NCBI GenBank assembly: GCA_052273485.1
Contig: DAVZID010000015.1
Coordinates: 1-52,587 of the forward strand
Origin: Anthropogastromicrobium sp052273485
GTDB lineage: Bacteria; Bacillota; Clostridia; Lachnospirales; Lachnospiraceae
Length of the DNA stretch: 52,587 nucleotides
Direction: 5' to 3'
Part shown: positions 40,897 through 49,241 of the stretch, one piece after another
How positions within the stretch are numbered: the stretch's first letter is position 1
Layout: each line of letters opens with the position of its first letter
Notes under the pieces: model-generated
What the model saw: the letters and a program-made list of their open reading frames with translations, nothing else
Databases searched by the model: none
What the model was told of the DNA's origin: nothing
Position numbers and translations under genes: made by a program

Positions 40897-43047
40897 ATGG
40901 AAAAGAAACTTTCAGTAAACAACCTGGTTGTCTCATTCCGCACACCTGCAGGAAAGGTACAGGCGGTACGAGACATCAGCTTTGACTTGAATAAAGGAGA
41001 GACACTTGCAATTGTAGGAGAGTCCGGTTCCGGTAAGTCCGTAACCTCAAAGGCGATCCTCGGCATTCTTGCCGGAAACTCCATCATCGAGGGTGGTTCA
41101 ATCATCTACGATGGTATGGATCTGTTAAAGATCGGTGAGGATGATTTTTACCGCATTCGTGGCGATAAGATTGCGATGATTTTCCAGGATCCGCTGTCAA
41201 GTTTAAATCCGATCATGCGTGTCGGAAAGCAGCTGACAGAGGCGATGCTGTTAAAGGGAAAGGCACATCAAAAGTCTAGCCGTGAGGCATTCAATAAGAC
41301 ACTTGCGCTTCTTGAAAAGACAATGGTCTCTGCCGGAACCGACAGCACAAAGGCACATACATTGTGCCAGAACTTTGACAAGTTCGAGTTTAAGCACATC
41401 GAGCTTGAGCAAGCGTACAACACGGCACACGATGCTGCAACTGAGGTGCTTGATGACATTACCGATGCACTGTTTCATATTGAAAAGAAGGCGCTCGACG
41501 ATCCAAAGTACACATTAAAGGAGATCGTGCGCCTAGCAAAGCAGACACCAAATGATTTTGTCGTAAGCACAAATAAGGAGAAGCTTGAGGCTGCCGTAAA
41601 GGCACTTGAGGGTGCGATTTCGTCTGAGTGCAAATCAAAAACGTATACCGAGTCGAAGAAGCAGCTTACGATTTTACAGAGTATCATGCAGGAAGCACTG
41701 AAAAAGGAGACACCAGATTTCTTTAGCATGGGCTACTATGCGCAGTTTTCTGGAAAGGCAGTTCCGGTTTCAATGCCGATTGATGAACTCAATAAGATGA
41801 TGCGAAATTTCCTTGAGGAAGGCTTCTTAAAGGAGTTTTGCGCCGAGGCAGCAAAGGCACTTTCCTTTAGTGCACAGGAGTCTGCAAAGAAAAAGAAGGA
41901 AGCAATTGATGTCATCCGCGCAAAGAAAGGCACGTTTGACAGTGCTTCTTGGGAGGCAAAGTCCTGCAAGGCAGCCACAGAGGAGATGATCCGTGCGGTA
42001 GAGGCTTCCATTGATCCAATGGAGATTCATAAGGATGGTCTGGCGTGGACCTTCGCGGGCAGCATCCGCGCCTCACAGGAGCATTACTTTGGCGGAATTG
42101 ATAAGAATAAAGCCGCCGCAAAGAAACATGCAAAGCAGCAGAAAAAATATGACAATTTGACAGCAAAGGGCAAGCAGCCGACATGGAAGGTAACCCCGTC
42201 CACAGCTGTTGACCTTGAGCTTGAGCAGGACAATGTCAGAGAGCTGTTAAATCGTCTGGTCGAGCATTACGAGGAAGAACTCGCGGCAGAAAGCAGCATC
42301 GACTTTGACGAGAAGACAAAGGAGTTGATTTTGTTCTTCCGTGAGAATGCATCGGGTGCTGTCAGCCGTGTAACAAAGGAAATGGCAAAGTACAAGGCAT
42401 TAAAGCTTCTCGAGGAGGTTGGTATCTCTGAGCCAAGAAAGCGTTATCGTCAGTACCCATTTGAGTTTTCCGGCGGTATGAGACAGCGTATCGTTATCGC
42501 GATTGCACTTGCTGCTGATCCGGATATTTTGATCTGTGATGAGCCGACGACTGCGCTTGACGTTACGATTCAGGCACAGATTCTTGAACTGATCAACCGC
42601 TTAAAGGAAAAGCGCCATCTGTCCATCATCTTCATTACCCACGATCTGGGTGTTGTTGCAAATATGGCAGACCGCATCGCCGTTATGTATGCAGGTAAGA
42701 TCGTCGAGACTGGAACGGCAGATGATATCTTCTACTCGCCGGCTCATCCGTACACGTGGGCGCTGCTGTCTGCAATGCCGGATGTGGATACAAACGAGCG
42801 CCTTGAGGCGATCCCGGGAACACCGCCGAATATGATTTATCCACCGGTGGGTGATGCATTTGCAGACCGTAACAAGTATGCATTAAAGATTGATTTTGAG
42901 ATGCAGCCGCCGATGTTTCAGATTAGTGATACCCATTATGCAGCGACTTGGCTGCTTCATCCGGATGCGCCAAGGGTTGAAATTCCAAAGACGATCACGG
43001 ATCGAATTGCACGAATGAAAGAAAAAGGAGGAAAGTCCAATGCCTGA
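40897..43047 (+). CDS. oppD: Oligopeptide ABC ATPase OppD with a large helical-domain insert
   Basis: 716 residues, about twice the usual 330-360. Walker A GESGSGKS; Q-loop Gln97 in IFQDPLSSLNP. In ordinary OppD the signature follows about 60 residues later; here FSGGMRQR appears at 524-531. The inserted stretch (about 133-500) is Lys-, Ala- and Glu-rich and predicted helical. Its two ends resemble each other (TLALLEKTM and ALKLLEEVGI), as if inserted within that helix. Walker B ILICDEPTTALD, the H-loop His in IFITHDLG and the C-terminal oligopeptide domain are intact, so it should be functional. It overlaps oppF by 8 bp. Confidence 0.93.
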   Translation: MEKKLSVNNLVVSFRTPAGKVQAVRDISFDLNKGETLAIVGESGSGKSVTSKAILGILAGNSIIEGGSIIYDGMDLLKIGEDDFYRIRGDKIAMIFQDPLSSLNPIMRVGKQLTEAMLLKGKAHQKSSREAFNKTLALLEKTMVSAGTDSTKAHTLCQNFDKFEFKHIELEQAYNTAHDAATEVLDDITDALFHIEKKALDDPKYTLKEIVRLAKQTPNDFVVSTNKEKLEAAVKALEGAISSECKSKTYTESKKQLTILQSIMQEALKKETPDFFSMGYYAQFSGKAVPVSMPIDELNKMMRNFLEEGFLKEFCAEAAKALSFSAQESAKKKKEAIDVIRAKKGTFDSASWEAKSCKAATEEMIRAVEASIDPMEIHKDGLAWTFAGSIRASQEHYFGGIDKNKAAAKKHAKQQKKYDNLTAKGKQPTWKVTPSTAVDLELEQDNVRELLNRLVEHYEEELAAESSIDFDEKTKELILFFRENASGAVSRVTKEMAKYKALKLLEEVGISEPRKRYRQYPFEFSGGMRQRIVIAIALAADPDILICDEPTTALDVTIQAQILELINRLKEKRHLSIIFITHDLGVVANMADRIAVMYAGKIVETGTADDIFYSPAHPYTWALLSAMPDVDTNERLEAIPGTPPNMIYPPVGDAFADRNKYALKIDFEMQPPMFQISDTHYAATWLLHPDAPRVEIPKTITDRIARMKEKGGKSNA

Positions 43048-44182
43048 GAAACAGAATGGGACAGCTGGAAAAATGGCAGCTTTGCAGACTGGGAGCAAGA
43101 CAAATGGGGTAAGCTCACAGGAGACGCTGCTTAAGGTTGAGCATTTGTGCCAGTATTTTAAAGAAAACAAGGCAGTGGATGATGTCAGCTTTGAGATCAA
43201 AAAGGGCGAGGTATTTGGCCTTGTAGGCGAGTCTGGTTGTGGAAAAACCACAACCGGCCGCTCGATCATAAAGCTTTATGACATCACCTCTGGAAATGTT
43301 TATTTTAAGGGTGAGCGTATCGCTGCTGGAACCGGTTCTTACAAGTGGGAGATTGAGAAGGCAAAAAAGGCATACTCAGATTTAAAGAAGTCTGGTGTTT
43401 CCGGTGAAAAATTAAAGGAAGCAAAGAAAAAACGCGATGAGGTGATCGTGGAGCAAAAAAAACAGATTCGTCTGGCACAGGCTGACCAAAAGCGCCGCCG
43501 TGCCGTGACCGACATCCAGATGATCTTCCAGGATCCGATTGCATCCATTGATCCACGTATGACGGTGCGCCAGATCATTGCAGAAGGACTTGTCATCCGC
43601 GGCGAGAAGGATCAAAAAAAGATCGACGAAGAGGTGTACCGCGTACTTGAGTTGGTTGGACTGGTGCGTGAGCATGCCGGCCGTTATCCACATGAGTTCT
43701 CCGGTGGACAGCGTCAGCGTATCGGTGTAGCCCGTGCGGTTGTCATGAATCCGGAGCTGATCATTGCCGACGAGCCAGTCAGCGCGCTTGACGTTTCCAT
43801 TCAGGCACAGGTTATCAATTTACTTGACGATCTGCGCCACAAGATGGGTCTTACGATTCTTTTTATCGCGCACGATCTGTCTGTTGTAAAGTACTTTTCT
43901 GATCGTATCGGTGTTATGTACTATGGAAAATTGGTTGAGTTAGCGGACTCTGACGAACTGTTTGCCCATCCGCTTCATCCGTATACCAGATCCCTTCTTT
44001 CGGCGATTCCGCTTCCGGATCCGCACTATGAGAAGCAAAGACAGCGTATCACCTACGTTCCGCTTAAGGAGCATGACTACACAGTAGACAAACCGTCCTT
44101 GCGTGAAGTTACTCCGGGCCATTTTGTACACTGCAACGAGACCGAGTTTGCGCGCTACAAAGAGCAGATGAAAGGAAATTAA
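43040..44182 (+). CDS. oppF: Oligopeptide ABC ATPase OppF with a coiled-coil insert
   Basis: 380 residues. Walker A GESGCGKTT; Q-loop Gln164 in MIFQDPIASIDPRMTV; signature EFSGGQRQR; Walker B LIIADEPVSALD; H-loop FIAHDLSVV. Between beta strands after Walker A, where about 20 residues are normal, there are about 70, highly charged (from GSYKWEIEKAKKAYSDLKK to QIRLAQADQKRRRA), likely a helical hairpin or coiled coil. The N-terminal 30 residues are also extra. The start overlaps oppD, with AGGAGGAAAG upstream. C-terminal oligopeptide domain present. Confidence 0.93.
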   Translation: MPEKQNGTAGKMAALQTGSKTNGVSSQETLLKVEHLCQYFKENKAVDDVSFEIKKGEVFGLVGESGCGKTTTGRSIIKLYDITSGNVYFKGERIAAGTGSYKWEIEKAKKAYSDLKKSGVSGEKLKEAKKKRDEVIVEQKKQIRLAQADQKRRRAVTDIQMIFQDPIASIDPRMTVRQIIAEGLVIRGEKDQKKIDEEVYRVLELVGLVREHAGRYPHEFSGGQRQRIGVARAVVMNPELIIADEPVSALDVSIQAQVINLLDDLRHKMGLTILFIAHDLSVVKYFSDRIGVMYYGKLVELADSDELFAHPLHPYTRSLLSAIPLPDPHYEKQRQRITYVPLKEHDYTVDKPSLREVTPGHFVHCNETEFARYKEQMKGN

Positions 44183-44593
44183 ATGAAGAAAAAAATCCTT
44201 CGTTTGACGATCCAGATCGTGATCGGGCTGTTAATTGCAGTTGGTGTCATGACGTCGCAGGGGGCATTTGCGTCTGGAGCATCGGCCCAGGATCGCATCC
44301 TTGCGATTGGAAACGGATTTTCAGTGACCGCGCTTTTGTATTTAAGTTTTGGAATGCTTGCATGGATTGCCACGACAGGCGTGCTTGATATCTTTTCCTT
44401 TGCCCTTCAAAAGGGTGCTCATTTTCTGATTCCATTTGCAGCAAGAGAAGCAAACGGAAAGTTCTATGAATTTAAGGTAGAAAAAGAAGAGAAGAGAAAG
44501 AAACGCGGCAAGGGCCAGTATATGACATTTGTAGTTGGAATTGGCTTTTTGTTAGTGGCGATTGCACTCACAGTAGCGTGGTATGAACTGTAA
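44183..44593 (+). CDS. DUF3899-type membrane protein of the Opp operon
   Basis: 136 residues with a signal-anchor-like first helix (about 5-29), a second helix (about 50-70), a charged cytoplasmic-type loop (KVEKEEKRKKRGKGQ) and a third helix (about 108-128). The pattern resembles the DUF3899 family, whose genes often sit beside peptide transporters. Its ATG directly follows the oppF stop codon, so translation is coupled. Probably an accessory subunit of the enlarged transporter; no activity is known. Confidence 0.7.
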   Translation: MKKKILRLTIQIVIGLLIAVGVMTSQGAFASGASAQDRILAIGNGFSVTALLYLSFGMLAWIATTGVLDIFSFALQKGAHFLIPFAAREANGKFYEFKVEKEEKRKKRGKGQYMTFVVGIGFLLVAIALTVAWYEL

Positions 44594-44627
44594 CAGAAAA
44601 GTACAAAAAATATAAGATTTTATTTCA

Positions 44628-44656
44628 TTGACATATCGGGAAAAATCTATTAAACT
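44628..44656 (+). promoter_or_regulatory. Promoter of the amino-acid ABC operon
   Basis: TTGACA (44628-44633), 17-bp spacer, TAAACT (44651-44656), 89 bp before the permease start. Confidence 0.75.
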
Positions 44657-44685
44657 ATCGGGGAAGTAGGTTTTTAAAGTTTTTC

Positions 44686-44711
44686 ACGCGGCGGCCTGCA
44701 GGTTGCCGCGT
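44686..44711 (+). other. GC-rich leader hairpin of the amino-acid ABC operon
   Basis: 26-nt nearly complete palindrome, ACGCGGCGGCCTG ... CAGGTTGCCGCGT, with two G-T pairs. It lies in the 5' leader between the promoter and the permease. There is no clear T-run (GTAATTATTTAAC follows). It may be a weak attenuator or a 5' mRNA stabiliser. Confidence 0.5.
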
Positions 44712-44745
44712 AATTATTTAACAAAAAGAAAAGAGGAGATATTCT

Positions 44746-45423
44746 ATGTTTAGTGGTCGGTTGTGGAATCTATTTATCGACTCCTTTCCCAAGCTGTTTA
44801 TTCGTGGCCTGACCGTCACCATTCCGTTAACTGCAATCGCCTTTTCGTTAGCGATGGTGATTGCCATCATAGTTGCACTAGTACAGTTTGCCAACGTAAA
44901 GGTATTAAAGCAGGTTTGTCGCTTTTATATTTGGATCTTTCGTGGTACGCCACTGCTCGTTCAACTGTTTATTGTGTTTTTTGGATTGATGAATGTTGGC
45001 ATTGTACTTGAGCCATTTCTGGCAGCGGTGATTGTATTTGCCCTGAACGAAGGTGCCTATGGTGCAGAGACAGTTCGTGCAGCGCTTGAATCCGTTCCGG
45101 AAGGTCAGTTAGAGGCGGGACAGTGTGCAGGTCTTTCTTATTTGCAGACGATTTTTCGAATTGTTCTGCCACAGGCGATGCGCACCGCATTTCCATCCCT
45201 GTTTAATGCATTGATTTCTATGTTAAAAGATACTTCGTTGGCGGCTACTATTACCGTAACGGAAATGTTTAAAGTATCACAGCAGATTGTAGCAAGAACG
45301 TATGAACCACTTCTTTTATATTTGGAGGTTGGTCTGATTTATCTGATCTTCTCAACGGTTCTGACAAAGCTGCAGAACGTCGGAGAGAAGAAGCTAAGCT
45401 ACTATGGCAGAAAGGAAGGGTAA
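44746..45423 (+). CDS. Polar amino-acid ABC transporter permease (HisM/GlnP type)
   Basis: 225 residues with about five helices. Family motifs are FRGTPLLVQLFIVFFGL and the EAA loop RAALESVPEGQLEAGQCAGLSYLQTIFRIVLPQAM, then LLKDTSLAATITVTEM. These are typical of permeases for glutamine, arginine, histidine or cystine. AGAGGAG ribosome site. It is followed after 3 bp by its ATPase. The substrate cannot be read from sequence. Confidence 0.93.
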   Translation: MFSGRLWNLFIDSFPKLFIRGLTVTIPLTAIAFSLAMVIAIIVALVQFANVKVLKQVCRFYIWIFRGTPLLVQLFIVFFGLMNVGIVLEPFLAAVIVFALNEGAYGAETVRAALESVPEGQLEAGQCAGLSYLQTIFRIVLPQAMRTAFPSLFNALISMLKDTSLAATITVTEMFKVSQQIVARTYEPLLLYLEVGLIYLIFSTVLTKLQNVGEKKLSYYGRKEG

Positions 45424-45426
45424 CAC

Positions 45427-46167
45427 ATGCTAGAGATTCAAAACATTAAAAAGTCGTTTGGTCAGACACATGTCCTTCACGATGTGAGCCTTTCTGTCAA
45501 TAAGGGAGATGTGATTGCGATTCTTGGACCGAGTGGTTCGGGAAAAACAACGCTTCTTCGCTGTCTGAATTTTTTAGAGAAGGCAGATGGCGGAACCATG
45601 ACGTTTGATGGTGAGAAAATTGATCTACATAAAGTACCGAAACGTACGATTGCACGATTGCGAAAGAAAACCGCATTTGTGTTCCAAAATTACAACCTGT
45701 TTGCTAACAAAACGGCACTGCAGAATGTAACAGAAGGATTGATTGTTGGAAGAAAAATGCCGAAAGAAGAGGCAAATCGAATTGCACACGAGGCATTAAA
45801 GAAGGTCGGTATGGAGGATCGAAGTAATTATTATCCGTCCCAGCTTTCCGGTGGTCAGCAGCAGCGAGTGGCGATTGCAAGAGCGATCGCGGTAAAGCCG
45901 GAGATCATTTACTTTGATGAACCGACATCGGCGCTCGATCCGGAGCTGACGGTCGAGGTGCTGGCTGTTATGAAAAAGCTTGCACAGGAGGGAATGACCA
46001 TGCTCGTTGTTACCCATGAGATGAACTTTGCAAGAACCGTATCCAATCGCGTGATTTTCATGGAAAAGGGCGTGGTCGTCGAACAGGGACCATCGAAGGA
46101 GTTTTTTGCGCATCCGAAGGAAGAACGCACGAAGGCATTTTTGAGAATCTTTCAGGAAGATAGTTGA
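45427..46167 (+). CDS. Polar amino-acid ABC transporter ATPase (GlnQ type)
   Basis: 246 residues, standard length. Walker A GPSGSGKTT, Q-loop VFQNYNLFANKT, signature LSGGQQQR, Walker B IIYFDEPTSALD and H-loop VVTHEMNFA all intact. It energises the upstream permease. The gene ends about 130 bp before the cognate binding-protein gene, in a spacer with no clear terminator. Confidence 0.95.
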   Translation: MLEIQNIKKSFGQTHVLHDVSLSVNKGDVIAILGPSGSGKTTLLRCLNFLEKADGGTMTFDGEKIDLHKVPKRTIARLRKKTAFVFQNYNLFANKTALQNVTEGLIVGRKMPKEEANRIAHEALKKVGMEDRSNYYPSQLSGGQQQRVAIARAIAVKPEIIYFDEPTSALDPELTVEVLAVMKKLAQEGMTMLVVTHEMNFARTVSNRVIFMEKGVVVEQGPSKEFFAHPKEERTKAFLRIFQEDS

Positions 46168-46296
46168 TAAAAGTAATTGATGAAAGTAATTCATGTTTGT
46201 AAAAGTCCTTTTGATAAAGAAGAAAGAAAATGAAGTGATTTCGTTGTTTTCATTTATCGGTTGGGATTTTTCATAAATAAAGAGGAGGAAACTACT

Positions 46297-47307
46297 ATGA
46301 CAATTAAGAAATTAATTCCATGCACATTAACCGCAGCAGTGCTTGCATCTTCCGCACTGACAGGCTGCTCATCAAAGGGTACATCCGATAAGAGTACTAC
46401 CGCAGCAAAGACTTCCGCACAGGAGACAAAGGAGACTACCACAAAGGCAGCAGAGACCAAGGATACCGAGGCAGGAAACAGCGAAGAGAATACAAGTGCA
46501 GAAGCGAAAAGTGAGGAAGCAAGCAGCGAGAAGGCTGAAACTGAACTTGGAAGTGAAGAGGCATCCACAGAGATCGGAACCGGCGATTCAGCAGATGATC
46601 TTTTAGCACAGATCAAAGAGCGTGGAAGTATCATTGTAGCAATGGAAGGAACCTGGGCTCCATGGACTTACCATGATGAGGATGATAATCTGGTTGGTTA
46701 TGACGTAGAGGTGGCACAGAACATTGCAGACAAGCTTGGCGTAGAGGTGCAGTTTGTTGAGGGTGCATGGGATGGACTGCTTGCAGGTCTGGATGCAGGT
46801 CGCTACGATATCATGGTAAATGGTGTTGGCGTGACAAAGGAGCGTGCAGAAAAGTATAACTTCTCTACCCCATATGCGTATAATAAGACCGCTGTTATCG
46901 TTCGCGGTGATTATGATGAGATTTCTTCTATGGAAGATTTAAAGGGTAAGAAGACTGCGAATACGATTACCAGTATCTATGCAGAAGAGGCAGAGGCATA
47001 TGGTGCAACCGTTACCGGTGTGGATGATCTGAATCAGACCATCGAGCTGCTGCTTTCAAAGCGCATTGATGCGACTCTGAATGCAGAGGTTGTATTTAAT
47101 GATTACAAGAAGGAGCATCCGGATGCAGATGTCAAGATTGCAACCTATGCTGATAAAGTAGAGGAGATTGCAATTCCGATCCGTAAGGGTGATGATACCG
47201 TTACCCTGCTGGATGCCGTAAACGATGCACTCGATGAGCTGGCAAAGGATGGCACTTTGACTGAGCTGTCTGAGAAGTACTTCGGAATGGATATTTCCAA
47301 GGAGTAA
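46297..47307 (+). CDS. Polar amino-acid-binding lipoprotein
   Basis: 336 residues. Lipobox LTGC (Cys24) anchors it to the membrane. Residues of about 25-100 form an unusually long Thr/Ser/Glu/Ala/Lys linker. The family-3 binding domain follows (SIIVAMEGTWAPWTYHDE, DVEVAQNIADKLGV, DIMVNGVGVTKERAEKYNFS). The start is ATG 46297 behind AGAGGAGG; an in-frame TTG at 46261 is not needed. The ligand is a polar amino acid, exact one unknown. Confidence 0.94.
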   Translation: MTIKKLIPCTLTAAVLASSALTGCSSKGTSDKSTTAAKTSAQETKETTTKAAETKDTEAGNSEENTSAEAKSEEASSEKAETELGSEEASTEIGTGDSADDLLAQIKERGSIIVAMEGTWAPWTYHDEDDNLVGYDVEVAQNIADKLGVEVQFVEGAWDGLLAGLDAGRYDIMVNGVGVTKERAEKYNFSTPYAYNKTAVIVRGDYDEISSMEDLKGKKTANTITSIYAEEAEAYGATVTGVDDLNQTIELLLSKRIDATLNAEVVFNDYKKEHPDADVKIATYADKVEEIAIPIRKGDDTVTLLDAVNDALDELAKDGTLTELSEKYFGMDISKE

Positions 47308-47353
47308 GAAAAGTGTAATTGTTCACGGGAAACATGTTGGAAAAAATTTAACC

Positions 47354-47382
47354 TTGACAATTTTAAGGTGCGTTGCTATACT
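47354..47382 (+). promoter_or_regulatory. tyrS promoter
   Basis: TTGACA (47354-47359), 17-bp spacer, TATACT (47377-47382). It drives the T-box leader. Confidence 0.88.
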
Positions 47383-47387
47383 CTGAA

Positions 47388-47752
47388 TATCAGCGTTGAG
47401 GAGAACAAGTACGCATAAGGGAAACCGACAGAGAGCAGCCGGAAGGTGAGAGGCGCAGGGGAAGCTTATGGGGAATACCTCTCTGAGCTCTGCATTGAAC
47501 TCATCTGTTTCAAATGTAATGTTGAATATTGAATGCTGAATGTAGTGTTCAACGTGTTGCGTTTGGAATTGTTTTGAAAGTAGACTGCAGCGGCGTGGCA
47601 GCCGTTATCTTGTCAGAGTATTCGCAGATTGACTGGATTATTTTTACAGGATGCGTGTACTTGAAAGGCAGTTTGTGTGAGCAGGCTGTGAAGAAAGGTG
47701 GTACCACGAGATTTCGCCCTCGTCCTTTTGTTAGGACGGGGGCTTTGTGTTT
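47388..47752 (+). promoter_or_regulatory. Tyr-specific T-box riboswitch
   Basis: Stem I base GAGG pairs with CCTC, and CATAAG (47413-47418) pairs with CTTATG (47465-47470). Between them lie the conserved AACAAGTA on the left and GGGAATAC on the right, so the specifier is TAC (47476-47478), a tyrosine codon. The antiterminator core GGTGGTACCACGAG (47697-47710) is followed by a terminator, GCCCTCGTCC (47716-47725) with GGACGGGGGC (47734-47743) and a T-rich tail. Uncharged tRNA-Tyr, such as that at 282-363, would permit read-through to tyrS. Confidence 0.92.
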
Positions 47753-47803
47753 AGAAAAGTTCTCAGGCGAAAGTAATAAAAGCGCAGAAAAGGAGAAAAA
47801 ATC

Positions 47804-49036
47804 ATGCAGGTTTACGAAGAATTAGTAGCAAGAGGGCTGATTGCCCAGGTAACAGACGAGGAGCGCATCCGCGATCTCGTAAATAACGGAAAGGCCGTAT
47901 TTTACATCGGATTTGACCCAACGGCAGACAGCCTTCATGTAGGTCATTTCATGGCACTGTGCCTGATGAAGCGATTACAGATGGCAGGAAATAAGCCGAT
48001 CGCGCTGATTGGCGGCGGTACTGCTATGATCGGTGATCCGTCTGGAAAGACCGATATGAGAAAGATGATGACAAAGGAGACCATTGAGCATAATGTAGAG
48101 TGCTTCAAGAAGCAGATGGCTCGTTTCATTGATTTCTCTGACGGAAAGGCACTTCTTGTCAACAATGCAGACTGGCTGTTAAACTTAAATTACGTTGATG
48201 TATTAAGAGAGGTTGGACCTCACTTTAGCGTAAACAGAATGCTGACAGCTGAGTGCTACAAGCAGAGAATGGAGCGCGGATTAAGCTTCTTAGAGTTCAA
48301 CTACATGATCATGCAGAGCTACGATTTCTACATGCTGTTCCAGAAATACGGCTGCAACCTTCAGTTTGGTGGTGATGACCAGTGGTCCAACATGTTAGGA
48401 GGTACCGAGTTAATTCGCCGTAAATTAGGACAGGATGCAGGTGCAATGACCATCACACTGCTGTTAAATTCCGAGGGTAAGAAGATGGGTAAGACGGTAT
48501 CTGGTGCTGTATGGCTGGATCCAGAGAAGACAAGCCCATACGATTTCTACCAGTACTGGAGAAACGTTGCCGATGCAGACGTTTTAAAGTGTATCCGTAT
48601 GCTGACCTTCCTTCCGCTTGAGCAGATCAATGAGATGGATAAGTGGGAAGGAAGCCAGTTAAATAAGGCAAAAGAAATCTTAGCATTTGAGCTGACAAAG
48701 CTTGTTCACGGTGAGGAAGAGGCAAAGAAGGCTGAGAGCGCAGCAAAGGCATTGTTTGGTGCAGGAAATGCAGCAGAGATTCCGGCGGTTGAGCTTAGCG
48801 CAGCTGATTTTTCAGAAGGTGAAGGTGAGAAGCTTGATATCTTAAGTCTTCTTGTAAAGGCAGGTCTTGCTAAGTCACGTTCAGAGGCGCGCCGTGCAGT
48901 AGAGCAGGGTGGTGTCAGTGTAAACGATGAGAAAGTAACAGATATACGCATGAGCTTTGCAGCTGATGAGATTCCGGCAGAAGGACTCGTGATTAAGAAG
49001 GGTAAGAAGAACTTTAAGAAGATTATTGTTGCGTAA
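47804..49036 (+). CDS. tyrS: Tyrosyl-tRNA synthetase
   Basis: 410 residues, class I synthetase, dimeric in the cytoplasm. The HIGH-type motif lies in DPTADSLHVGHFM and the KMSKS counterpart is KKMGKTVSG. Tyrosine-pocket segments such as FLEFNYMIMQSYDFYMLF and GGDDQWSNM are present. A C-terminal S4 RNA-binding domain (SLLVKAGLAKSRSEARRAVEQGGVSVN) ends the protein. It starts 6 nt after AAAAGGAG and is controlled by the upstream T-box. Confidence 0.97.
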   Translation: MQVYEELVARGLIAQVTDEERIRDLVNNGKAVFYIGFDPTADSLHVGHFMALCLMKRLQMAGNKPIALIGGGTAMIGDPSGKTDMRKMMTKETIEHNVECFKKQMARFIDFSDGKALLVNNADWLLNLNYVDVLREVGPHFSVNRMLTAECYKQRMERGLSFLEFNYMIMQSYDFYMLFQKYGCNLQFGGDDQWSNMLGGTELIRRKLGQDAGAMTITLLLNSEGKKMGKTVSGAVWLDPEKTSPYDFYQYWRNVADADVLKCIRMLTFLPLEQINEMDKWEGSQLNKAKEILAFELTKLVHGEEEAKKAESAAKALFGAGNAAEIPAVELSAADFSEGEGEKLDILSLLVKAGLAKSRSEARRAVEQGGVSVNDEKVTDIRMSFAADEIPAEGLVIKKGKKNFKKIIVA

Positions 49037-49060
49037 AGATTACGAACTTATAATAAAAGA

Positions 49061-49096
49061 GACAGGTGTTGACGGAAGTTGGTACCTGTCTTTTTT
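49061..49096 (+). terminator. tyrS terminator
   Basis: GACAGGT (49061-49067) pairs with ACCTGTC (49084-49090) across a 16-nt loop, followed by TTTTTT. Confidence 0.88.
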
Positions 49097-49111
49097 ATGT
49101 TCTTAAAAAGG

Positions 49112-49140
49112 TTGCAATTCCGCGTAAAAGCGTGTATGAT
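49112..49140 (+). promoter_or_regulatory. Promoter of the esterase gene
   Basis: TTGCAA (49112-49117), 17-bp spacer, TATGAT (49135-49140), leaving a leader of about 100 nt before the start codon. Confidence 0.6.
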
Positions 49141-49241
49141 AAAGATAAAATTATGAAAAACACACAAATCATAGTGTTTTAATTTAGGTGAAAACGGTCA
49201 AGATGCTGTGAAATGTGAAAATAAGAGGAGATATAACGATT

